Source: an uncultured Roseburia sp. (GTDB lineage: Bacteria > Bacillota > Clostridia > Lachnospirales > Lachnospiraceae). Taken from it: a stretch of DNA of 64,000 bases. This document shows positions 34,035 through 41,555 of the stretch, in pieces. The stretch's first letter is position 1, and each line of letters starts with the position of its first letter. A program made the position numbers and the translations under genes. Under the pieces are notes generated by a model. It had not been told where the DNA came from and did not search any database. It worked only from the letters and a program-made list of their open reading frames with translations. Where the stretch lies: the NCBI GenBank assembly GCA_900550935.1, contig URUD01000002.1, positions 1 to 64,000 of the forward strand. The letters run 5' to 3'.

Positions 34035-34943
34035 TTAGTCAATGCTTTTATCAATCAAGCTATCAATTGCTGATACAAGATTGCCGATTTCCGGTTTTGT
34101 CAACTGTGCATCTGCTCCTAATTGTTCTCCTTTAATCCGCATCTCTTCATTTACAAGAGAAGAGAAAATAATCAATGGGATCTTTTTCATCACATCATCT
34201 GTCTTAACCAGTTTGGTAAGACGATGACCATCCATCAAAGGCATCTCAATATCTGTAATAATGCAGTGAACCTTGTCACACACATTTCCTGCTTTTTTCA
34301 ATTCGTTTAACTTGTCCCATGCTTCCTGCCCATTCATGGTAACAATCAGGTTGGTATATCCTGCTTTTTTCAGACAGTCGGTGATCAGCTTGCTGAGCAG
34401 TGGCGAGTCCTCTGCGATCAAAATTGGTGAATCACATCTCTCACGGCTTGGCATATTTTCCATATCTGATACTTTAAGACCTGTTTCCGGACTGATATCG
34501 GTTACAATCTTCTCGAAATCCAGAATAATGATCAGTTTATTATCTAATTTGATCACACCAGTAGATGCGCTGTTTTCCTCGGTATTGATGGTTGAGTCCG
34601 GTTTGATGATGGACTCCCATGACACACGATGGATTCCGATGACCGCATCAACATGAAATGCAATATTTAATTTGTTGAAGTTGGTAATGATAAATAATCC
34701 CTCTCCATCACCGGTCTCTGCCATGCCAAGACATCTCTTTAAATTAACAACAGTGATCATGGTATCACGCGGCATAAAGATACCTTCTACGCTCGGATGC
34801 GAATTTGGCACCGGCGTAATCGGCTGATATGTTAAAATCTCTCTGATCTTTGCAACATTGATCCCGTAATGATTATTTCCCAGAGTAAATTCCAAAACCT
34901 CCAGCTCGTTCGTTCCTGACTCTAAAAGTATATTCGTATCCAT
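34035..34943 (-). CDS. cheV: chemotaxis protein CheV
   Basis: This 302-residue coupling protein has an N-terminal CheW domain (about 1-150: EVLEFTLGNNHYGINVAKIREIL, VPNSHPSVEGIFMPR) and a C-terminal receiver domain (about 175-300). The receiver has phospho-acceptor Asp in CIITDIEMPLMDGHRL and the conserved Lys in AQLTKPEI. CheV joins chemoreceptors to CheA and helps adaptation. The start at 34943 has GGAGG about nine bases upstream. The leader holds a perfect TGTGTCA/TGACACA repeat (34961-34985). It is separated from any flagellar or che cluster. Confidence 0.95.
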   Translation of the reverse strand: MDTNILLESGTNELEVLEFTLGNNHYGINVAKIREILTYQPITPVPNSHPSVEGIFMPRDTMITVVNLKRCLGMAETGDGEGLFIITNFNKLNIAFHVDAVIGIHRVSWESIIKPDSTINTEENSASTGVIKLDNKLIIILDFEKIVTDISPETGLKVSDMENMPSRERCDSPILIAEDSPLLSKLITDCLKKAGYTNLIVTMNGQEAWDKLNELKKAGNVCDKVHCIITDIEMPLMDGHRLTKLVKTDDVMKKIPLIIFSSLVNEEMRIKGEQLGADAQLTKPEIGNLVSAIDSLIDKSID

Positions 34944-34960
34944 CGATATCTCTCCTCCCA

Positions 34961-35034
34961 TGTGTCATATGGCGCATCTGACACATTATATTTTCAATTC
35001 TATTGTATTTTATTATAGCACAAAAGTACTTATT
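34961..35034 (-). promoter_or_regulatory. cheV promoter region with inverted repeat
   Basis: On the minus strand TTGTAA, a 17-nt spacer and TATAAT lie just beyond the stop of the lipoprotein gene. Downstream, TGTGTCA and TGACACA (34961-34985) form a perfect repeat close to the ribosome binding site. The repeat could be an operator or a message hairpin. Confidence 0.5.
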
Positions 35035-35751
35035 TTACAAAACAATTTGGTAACTCGTTCCATTCATGGTTGCTTCTAATGTGAAGTCCGACACCTCGGT
35101 CATTGTATCCGGTACCTGGAATAATAAAACCGTCTGTTTCGTCTCACCCGCAGAGATGGTTCCCTGATAAGTCGAGAAATCCTCCAAAAGCATGGTAAGT
35201 TCTGCCTTGGCTGATGTACCATCTGCAAGCTTAATACGGAATGATGGTGCTCCCGCAAGCAGATCTACATCGGCATTTTCCGTTCCGTTGTTTGTTAAGT
35301 TAAACTTCAGAACAAGATATGTTTTACCCGCATCTGCATCCACTGCATAATAGGTGTCCTCTACATAACTCGGTGTAAGCTCTGCTCCGGCATAATCTAC
35401 GCTGACAGCATCCGTTCCAAACAGATCAGTGAGCCCTGTTGCACCAGCATCTGCCACATTTCCTTCATCTGACTGTCCACCGGCTCCTGGTACCATCTGC
35501 ATTTCTGTAGAACTCTCTGTATCTTCAGGAACCGCCACATCCTCTGGCTCTTCTGTGTCCTCTAACGTACTTTGATCCACATAGGTAAGTCCCTGATCCT
35601 GATCGGTATTGAACTTTGTAACCACATGCGCTGCATAGTTGGTAATAATGCCTTCTTCTGTCTCCGTCAATTCATAAGGTGCATCGCACCCTGACAACAG
35701 CACTGTCATTGCAGTCAATGCTGCTACTGTTTTTATTTTTGATATTTTCAT
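35035..35751 (-). CDS. lipoprotein with DUF4352-like domain
   Basis: This 238-residue lipoprotein has signal peptide MKISKIKTVAALTAMTVLLSGC with lipobox LLSGC and lipidated Cys22. An acidic Glu/Thr linker leads to a C-terminal immunoglobulin-like beta domain (TYLVLKFNLTNNGTENADVD ... QTVLLFQVPDTMTEVSDF), which resembles the DUF4352/telomeric-repeat-like folds of Gram-positive lipoproteins. The function is unknown. The ATG at 35751 has GAGGAAA upstream. It has its own strong promoter (35776-35804) just past the sensor kinase gene. Confidence 0.8.
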   Translation of the reverse strand: MKISKIKTVAALTAMTVLLSGCDAPYELTETEEGIITNYAAHVVTKFNTDQDQGLTYVDQSTLEDTEEPEDVAVPEDTESSTEMQMVPGAGGQSDEGNVADAGATGLTDLFGTDAVSVDYAGAELTPSYVEDTYYAVDADAGKTYLVLKFNLTNNGTENADVDLLAGAPSFRIKLADGTSAKAELTMLLEDFSTYQGTISAGETKQTVLLFQVPDTMTEVSDFTLEATMNGTSYQIVL

Positions 35752-35775
35752 AGGTTTCCTCACATATGTCTGTAT

Positions 35776-35804
35776 ACTATACTTTATGTTAGCATTTTTG
35801 TAAA
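35776..35804 (-). promoter_or_regulatory. promoter of the lipoprotein gene
   Basis: On the minus strand TTTACA (35799-35804), a 17-nt spacer and TATAGT (35776-35781) lie between the histidine kinase stop and the lipoprotein start. Confidence 0.8.
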
Positions 35805-35822
35805 AATATAGCAACTAGAATT

Positions 35823-37373
35823 TCAGCAACACGACGGTTTTCCTGTTTCCAGTTCAAACCAGAACTCCACCCCATCCTCGTGGTTGATGACACCACACTG
35901 CTGATGGAACGAATCCATGATTGCTTTTACAATAGAAAGTCCGATTCCGCTGCCGCCGTATTCTCTGGTTCTCGCTTTATCTACTTTATAAAACTTGATC
36001 CAGATATTGTCGATGTCTTCGTCCGGGATTGGTTTTCCAGTATTAAATACACTGACACGCACTTTGTTTTCCATAGTCTCACAGGTAATGGAAATGCGTT
36101 TTTCTCCATCTGCATGATGTATCGCATTGCTCAGGTAGTTTGTCACAACTTCTTCTACTTTAAATTCATCTGCCCATACAAATATCGGCTCATTTTCCAA
36201 AAAAGTAAGAGTGATTCCGTTTTGATTTAAAAGAATCCCGGAAGAATTTACCACACCGCGGATCAGTTCTGCCAGATCAAAGCGTTCCATCGTTATCGTC
36301 TCATTGCCAAACTCAAGCTGATTTAATGTCAGAAGCTTCTTTACCATGCGGTTCATTTTATCCGCCTCATCCATGATGACCTCGCAGTAAAAATCACGGC
36401 TCTGCTCATCATCATTGATGCATTCCTTTAATCCCTCCGCATAGCCCTGTATCAGTGCCAGTGGTGTTTTCAATTCGTGTGATACATTTGATAAGAACTC
36501 TTTTCGCATCTCATCGATCTGTGTCTTTTTATCAATATCGATCTGTAACTGATTGTTGGCACTTTTTAATTCGGATATCGTCCGCTCTAACGCCATGGAC
36601 AGTTCATTCATGTGCTCACCCAGTTCATCAATCTCATTTTTCCGTCTGGCTTTCGGCGTGTACTTTGCTTCAAAATCAAGCTCTGTCATGCGCTTTGAAA
36701 TATTGGTGAGCTCTAACAGCGGCATTGTGATGCCTCTGGACACAAATACGATCACGACCGTACTGATGATCACCGACAACACTCCGACTAACATTAAGAA
36801 ACGGTTACTGATCTTAACGCTTTCCCGGATACTCTCTAATGCAGAGCGCATCAGGATCAGATTACCATCGGAAAGTGTACCATATAACACCAGATACTCG
36901 GAGTCGAGTCTGGTATCTCTCTGACGCTGGATCACATAATTGTCACTCTGCGCCAGTATCGTAGTCTCGTTATTGCGCTCCCCGAACAGGATATCGGTAA
37001 ATTCGATCAGCATCTTCTGCGTGTTGTTGACCGAAGAACGCATGATTGACCGGTCGGAACTGATGATCATCACTGTGATATTGCCGTTGGCACACAGGTT
37101 ATCAAACTCCACATCAAAATCACTGCTGTATAATGTTCCGTCTTCACTCGCATCATTCATCCGTTCAAAGCCGTTCCACAACGTATTCTGCTGATTCATC
37201 ACATAATACTTCTCCAGAAAAGCATTGTTTAAGATCCAGCACAGTAAGATCGTTCCTGCCACAAGTCCGATGATGATCGCCACGATCTTGCTGGTTAGAG
37301 ACCCCGGATAGGCTCGTCTCTCTTTTGTTTTGTCATGTAATAAAAGTTTATTCTTTGTCTTTTCCATTGTCAA
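35823..37373 (-). CDS. sensor histidine kinase
   Basis: This 516-residue membrane kinase has a first helix near 28-48 (IVAIIIGLVAGTILLCWIL), an extracytoplasmic sensor domain (about 50-190), and a second helix near 193-213. HAMP follows, then a dimerisation domain with the phospho-His in FLSNVSHELKTPLALIQGY. The ATPase domain has N box NYLSNAIHHAD and G box YGGSGIGLSIV. It is co-transcribed with the response regulator 20 bases upstream (VanS/PhoR-like arrangement). The stimulus is unknown. A shorter start at the second Met is possible. Confidence 0.93.
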   Translation of the reverse strand: MTMEKTKNKLLLHDKTKERRAYPGSLTSKIVAIIIGLVAGTILLCWILNNAFLEKYYVMNQQNTLWNGFERMNDASEDGTLYSSDFDVEFDNLCANGNITVMIISSDRSIMRSSVNNTQKMLIEFTDILFGERNNETTILAQSDNYVIQRQRDTRLDSEYLVLYGTLSDGNLILMRSALESIRESVKISNRFLMLVGVLSVIISTVVIVFVSRGITMPLLELTNISKRMTELDFEAKYTPKARRKNEIDELGEHMNELSMALERTISELKSANNQLQIDIDKKTQIDEMRKEFLSNVSHELKTPLALIQGYAEGLKECINDDEQSRDFYCEVIMDEADKMNRMVKKLLTLNQLEFGNETITMERFDLAELIRGVVNSSGILLNQNGITLTFLENEPIFVWADEFKVEEVVTNYLSNAIHHADGEKRISITCETMENKVRVSVFNTGKPIPDEDIDNIWIKFYKVDKARTREYGGSGIGLSIVKAIMDSFHQQCGVINHEDGVEFWFELETGKPSCC

Positions 37374-37393
37374 TATCTTTTAGGATTTTAGTA

Positions 37394-38077
37394 CTAGTTG
37401 TTGTCCACCTCGAACTTATATCCCATTCCCCAGATTGTCTTAATATAATCGCCTTTTTCCCCGATCTTTGCACGGAGTTTCTTTACATGTGTGTCAATCG
37501 TTCTGGCATCTCCAAAATAATCATAATTCCAGACATGATTGAGAATTTTTTCTCTGGATAACGCAACACCCTGATTCTCAATAAAATAAGTGAGCAGTTC
37601 AAATTCTTTGAAGCTTAAATCAATGCCTCTGCCATCCACGGTTACCATGTGTGCAGTCTGGTCAATGACAATGCCACCTGCCGACAACTGTTTTTCTTCT
37701 TCCTGTTTTCCGGTTCTCCGCAGGATCGCACCAATCCGCGCCACAAGGATCTTCGGTGAGAACGGCTTGGAAATGTATTCATCTACGCCCAGTCCAAATC
37801 CGTTTAATTCGTCCTCTTCCTCTCCCTTTGCCGTCAACATGATGATCGGCACTTTCGAGGTCTCCCTGATCTCCCTACAGACATCCCAACCGTTTAATTT
37901 CGGCATCATCACATCCAGCAATATCAATGCAATATCTTTTTCTTTATAGAAGACATCCAAGGCCTCTTCTCCGTCTCCTGCCTCCAATACTTCATAATTT
38001 TCACGAACCAGGAAATCTTTTACCAGTTTCCTCATTCTGCTCTCATCATCTACTACCAGAATTTTTAATTTATCCAT
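37394..38077 (-). CDS. OmpR-family response regulator
   Basis: This 227-residue regulator has a receiver domain with the acidic pair VVDDES, phospho-acceptor Asp in LILLDVMMPKLNG, Thr in IIMLTAKGEE and Lys in EYISKPFSP. A winged-helix DNA-binding domain follows (GGIVIDQTAHMVTVDGRGIDLSFKEFELL ... TIWGMGYKFEV). It partners the kinase encoded just downstream. The start at 38077 (MDKLKILVVDDE) is preferred because AAAGGA is too close to the ATG at 38089. Confidence 0.95.
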   Translation of the reverse strand: MDKLKILVVDDESRMRKLVKDFLVRENYEVLEAGDGEEALDVFYKEKDIALILLDVMMPKLNGWDVCREIRETSKVPIIMLTAKGEEEDELNGFGLGVDEYISKPFSPKILVARIGAILRRTGKQEEEKQLSAGGIVIDQTAHMVTVDGRGIDLSFKEFELLTYFIENQGVALSREKILNHVWNYDYFGDARTIDTHVKKLRAKIGEKGDYIKTIWGMGYKFEVDNN

Positions 38078-38160
38078 CTCAAGTCTCATCCTTTCTTTTC
38101 CAGTTGTATCATATCAGCTTTTTATGAATTATCTGTGACAGCTTGTCCTCCTTTTGAAAT

Positions 38161-38757
38161 TTATTCATTATGCACGCCAAGTTCTTCTTCCCGCTGTTTG
38201 ATCACTGATTCCCTGTCATCCAGTTCTTTCTCCCAATTTTCGTAGCGGTTGATGAGTTCATTTTCGTAATTTAAAATATTTAAGTTATTACTGTTTAATG
38301 TGATAAGGAGCATCCCCGCCATGCTGATTGCCATAACAACTGCCAGAAAAAGTGTCACATGAAATCTGTTTTTGTATTGGTTCTCTACACGGCTCAACTC
38401 TTTTTTCTCAGGTTTTGCCACAGATTTCTCCGCTTTGGCAGGTGTCTTTTTCTTTTTTTTCAGACTCCTCTCCAATGCTTTATGATGGACCGGGATCGGC
38501 AGCACATCCTCTTTTGCCACATAAGGTACCGTGATCAGGTATTCCTGCAGATCCTTTAAATAAGCAAATCCTACTGCCGTTTCAAACAGCTGCTGCTGGA
38601 TGATCTTATTATAGATCTGCAACACCATCTGCGGGTCGTCCATATTGGTCTTTGACTTTATGTACTGGATCCCTTTTACCTCTTTTTGTGCCTGCGCTGC
38701 CTCCTCCTCGTTTTCAAATACAAATCCGCCGACTACTATCTTGTTTTTACTCAACAT
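38161..38757 (-). CDS. single-pass membrane protein of unknown function
   Basis: The 198-residue protein has a soluble N-terminal domain (1-~95, beginning KNKIVVGGFVFENEEEAAQAQKE). A Lys-rich hinge (LKKKKKTPAKAEK) and one transmembrane helix (TLFLAVVMAISMAGMLLITL, about 137-157) follow. A C-terminal coiled coil (YENELINRYENWEKELDDRESVIKQREEE) ends the protein. I do not recognise the family. It overlaps the end of the diguanylate cyclase gene by 11 bases, so the two are probably coupled; a membrane partner for c-di-GMP signalling is only a guess. Confidence 0.7.
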   Translation of the reverse strand: MLSKNKIVVGGFVFENEEEAAQAQKEVKGIQYIKSKTNMDDPQMVLQIYNKIIQQQLFETAVGFAYLKDLQEYLITVPYVAKEDVLPIPVHHKALERSLKKKKKTPAKAEKSVAKPEKKELSRVENQYKNRFHVTLFLAVVMAISMAGMLLITLNSNNLNILNYENELINRYENWEKELDDRESVIKQREEELGVHNE

Positions 38758-40333
38758 ACCTTAACAATCCTCGTTTTATTTCATAAAATGCGACTCTGTT
38801 CTTGCCGTATTCCTTTGCCTTTAACATCGCTTCATCTGCACAGGAAAACATGGTTTTAAAGGAGGCATCGATCCCTCTGTTATAGGAAACGCCGACGCTC
38901 ACTGTGCAGTAGGCATTCTGCTTCTTTCCAAATCCGATCCCGGAAAAATCCTCCCTGAGCCGTTCGACCCTCTGCTCTACCTCTTCCATATCTGAAATTT
39001 CTTTCATCAGTATGACAAATTCGTCCCCGCCAAATCTGCCACAGAAACAGTTTTCATGGAAACGTTCTTTCATGATCCCCGCAAGGCGGACGATCACCTC
39101 ATCCCCGACCAGATGCCCGTATCTGTCATTTACCAGTTTGAAATCATCAATATCGATCAGCACAAATACATCCGTTACATTTCGGTTGCGTGCCGCCAGA
39201 TAGTGTTCCACTTCATATTCAAAGGTCTGTTTATTTAACAGTCCGGTTGCAAGATCGCATCTGCTCTTGATCTCGAACTCCTGCCGTTCCTCTTCGATCT
39301 CCTGTAAGCTCTCAATATGCGCAAGATTCTGTTTCCGGAACAATTTTAATGTGCGTTCATACTCCTGCTGTTCTTTTACAAATCTGCCGCACGCCTCCAG
39401 ATAGTCCTGTTCATCGGCATATTTCTTCTGATACTGCACTTCCAGTCCTTCCAGTCTCATCTGAAGCTGGATAAATTCAGTCGACTGTAATTTCTCATGG
39501 AGCTGATTTAAAAAGTCTCTTGCAGCCTCTTTTCTGTCTTTCTGAATCAGATACCCACAAAAATCCGTGTAGGCATCGATCTGTTCCAAATAACTGTTAT
39601 CCTGTCTGAAAAATTCCCCAATCTGCGCGATCCTTTTGTCTGCCCGCTCTGTTTCACCTGCGTGCTCTACCAGATAGGTATCTAAGATGGCTCTGGGCAG
39701 CCAGAAATCCTCCTCTGAGACAAGATAAGAATAAGAAGCGATCTCCTTTTGTACCCGAAGTGCTTCTTCATACCGTTCCATTCTGCACAGAAACTGTGCC
39801 TTTTGCACCATACACAAAACCAGAAGTTCTATATTAGGCTTGGCATAATCACCGCCTGCGATCTGATATGCTTTCTGCACATACTCCATCGCCTTTCGAT
39901 AATCACCAAGTCCTGCATACAAAAGTCCTGCATTTAAAAGCACGACCACTTCATCCTCTATATCCTGATTCTTCTCTGCCGTTTTCGCCGCCTGTAAATA
40001 ATTGGTCAGCGCAACAGTTTCATATCCCACGAAAGAAAACACCATGCCAAGCACATTGTATGCCTGTATATCCAGATACTCGTACTCTCTGTTTTTCTTC
40101 ATTCCAATACTCTTGGTCAGAAATTCCACCGTATCCGTATAGCGTCCCATCCAAAAGGATGCCTCTCCCCGGAAAAAAGCTGCCTCCGCAAGTTCTTCTC
40201 TTGTACCATTTTCCGCAAGCTGGCTGTCATACGCATCCAGCAAATTTCCAATTCCCTGTATTCTTTTGTGATACTGACAGGATATTATTTTCTCTCTGAG
40301 ATCTTTTTTCAGTGCTTCTGTCCCCATGTTCAT
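38747..40333 (-). CDS. TPR-GGDEF diguanylate cyclase
   Basis: The protein has 528 residues. The N-terminal ~300 residues are helical TPR-like repeats (YTDTVEFLTKSIGMKKN, YRKAMEYVQKAYQIAGG, YEEALRVQKEIASY). A coiled coil at about 320-350 follows, then a GGDEF domain (about 365-525) with the intact active site FCGRFGGDEFVIL and the conserved DIDDFKLVNDRYGH. It should make cyclic di-GMP. No RxxD inhibitory site is seen upstream of GGDEF. There is no membrane segment, so the TPR part probably binds a protein partner. The promoter TTGGAA-17-TATAAT (40376-40404) lies ahead. Confidence 0.92.
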   Translation of the reverse strand: MNMGTEALKKDLREKIISCQYHKRIQGIGNLLDAYDSQLAENGTREELAEAAFFRGEASFWMGRYTDTVEFLTKSIGMKKNREYEYLDIQAYNVLGMVFSFVGYETVALTNYLQAAKTAEKNQDIEDEVVVLLNAGLLYAGLGDYRKAMEYVQKAYQIAGGDYAKPNIELLVLCMVQKAQFLCRMERYEEALRVQKEIASYSYLVSEEDFWLPRAILDTYLVEHAGETERADKRIAQIGEFFRQDNSYLEQIDAYTDFCGYLIQKDRKEAARDFLNQLHEKLQSTEFIQLQMRLEGLEVQYQKKYADEQDYLEACGRFVKEQQEYERTLKLFRKQNLAHIESLQEIEEERQEFEIKSRCDLATGLLNKQTFEYEVEHYLAARNRNVTDVFVLIDIDDFKLVNDRYGHLVGDEVIVRLAGIMKERFHENCFCGRFGGDEFVILMKEISDMEEVEQRVERLREDFSGIGFGKKQNAYCTVSVGVSYNRGIDASFKTMFSCADEAMLKAKEYGKNRVAFYEIKRGLLRYVE

Positions 40334-40375
40334 CCCACCCTCTTTGGCGTGCTTTCCCTGTGGTTCCTTTTCTCT

Positions 40376-40404
40376 ATTATAACGCTTTTCATCCTGTTTT
40401 CCAA
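40376..40404 (-). promoter_or_regulatory. promoter of the diguanylate cyclase gene
   Basis: On the minus strand TTGGAA (40399-40404), a 17-nt spacer and TATAAT (40376-40381) lie about 45 bp before the start codon. Confidence 0.75.
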
Positions 40405-40514
40405 CTCATCTTACCAACAATTCCAGCCACAGTCAATCTGTAGTCCTTCCACCCACGCTAAGGTTTTAAAAAGCTTTTTCATATCCGTCACATTTTTTTC
40501 AAATTTACACAAAA

Positions 40515-40545
40515 GAAAAAAAGTGCCGTAAATACGGCACTTTTC
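40515..40545 (-). terminator. tmRNA terminator
   Basis: AAAAGTGCCGTA and TACGGCACTTTT form a near-perfect stem, followed on the minus strand by seven T. It starts a few bases beyond the tmRNA 3' end. Confidence 0.9.
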
Positions 40546-40548
40546 CAG

Positions 40549-40927
40549 TGGACCTGACGGGAGTCGAACCCGTGTCCAAAAACCAATCCCCTGTCCTTCT
40601 ACGAGCGTATCTTATGATTTCTGCTATCCGGATGGATAACACATTCCCTCTGCCGGGCCTGCATAAGCACAGTTCCGGGTTTAGTAGCTTCATCATACGC
40701 CTGCAGGTTCAAAGCTTTGCCTGCATCGTTTCCTACATAGTCGAAGCCTGGGTCCTAAAGTGTAGGTACTCTAGGTCAGACTGCAGCCAATAAGGGCTGC
40801 AAGTTACAGCTGTTAGGCTGCAACCGCTAAATTATCTTCAGCGTTTAATTTTAAGTTTGGAATTTGACGCATCCCGTGCGACTCGCTTCTCCAGCTTCAT
40901 GATCCCTGTCGAAACCATTACAAGCCC
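40549..40927 (-). ncRNA. ssrA: transfer-messenger RNA (tmRNA)
   Basis: The 379-nt RNA frees stalled ribosomes and tags the nascent protein. The tRNA-like ends are visible: 5' GGGCTTGTAATGGTTTCGAC pairs with 3' ACACGGGTTCGACTCCCG...CAGGTCC plus discriminator A. The tag reading frame (40813-40842) starts with resume codon GCT and encodes AEDNLAVAA before TAA. CCA is not encoded. It lies 52 bases after smpB, its protein partner, and ends at a strong terminator. Confidence 0.97.
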
Positions 40928-40979
40928 ATAAATTATAATTGATACTAATAGCATGTTCGTGAAACGTACATCCTATTAT

Positions 40980-41447
40980 CTAGTAGAGATTTTTTACCTT
41001 GAAATCACGCTCAGCCTCACGGCGCATGTCTTTCTTCGCAATATCCTGCCGCTTGTCATATAATTTCTTACCTCTTGCAAGTGCGATCTCTACTTTCACA
41101 TAGCTGCCCTTAAAATATACTTCAACCGGCACAAGCGTATAGCCTTTTTCTGCAATCTTTCCGACCAGTTTACGGATCTCCGACTTATGCATCAGCAGTT
41201 TCTTGGGGCGCAGCGGATCTTTGTTGAAGATATTTCCTTTTTCGTATGGAGAAATGTGCATTCCATAGATGATAACCTCTCCGTTTTCAATACGGATGAA
41301 TGCTTCTTTGATGCTGCATTTTCCAAGGCGCAGAGATTTTACCTCTGTTCCGTGAAGTTCAATGCCTGCTTCAAAATATTCCTCCAGAAAAAAATCATGG
41401 TAGGCTTTTTTATTGTTTGCGATCAGTTTTTTTTCTGTTTTTGCCAT
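40980..41447 (-). CDS. smpB: SsrA-binding protein SmpB
   Basis: This 155-residue protein binds the tRNA-like part of tmRNA. Family motifs are NKKAYHDFFLEEYFEAGIEL, GTEVKSLRLGKCSIKEAF, and LVPVEVYFKGSYVKVEIALARGKKLYDKR with the basic C-terminal tail. The start has GAGGAG eleven bases upstream. The gene sits between rnr and ssrA, so the whole trans-translation set (RNase R, SmpB, tmRNA) is together. Confidence 0.97.
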   Translation of the reverse strand: MAKTEKKLIANNKKAYHDFFLEEYFEAGIELHGTEVKSLRLGKCSIKEAFIRIENGEVIIYGMHISPYEKGNIFNKDPLRPKKLLMHKSEIRKLVGKIAEKGYTLVPVEVYFKGSYVKVEIALARGKKLYDKRQDIAKKDMRREAERDFKVKNLY

Positions 41448-41515
41448 CGTCTACCACGCTCCTCTTCTCAAATCTCCTGCAGAAAGAAAAAAGCTCTTTT
41501 TCCTCCAGCCTGTAT

Positions 41516-41544
41516 AGTATACCCCGAAACTGCCGTTTTCGCAA
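41516..41544 (-). promoter_or_regulatory. promoter of smpB-ssrA
   Basis: On the minus strand TTGCGA (41539-41544), a 17-nt spacer and TATACT (41516-41521) lie in the 108-bp spacer between rnr and smpB. Confidence 0.75.
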
Positions 41545-41555
41545 GCCACTTTTTG

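Noticed and set aside
40505..40696. Open frame of 63 codons on the minus strand
   Set aside because: It lies inside the tmRNA gene and its terminator.
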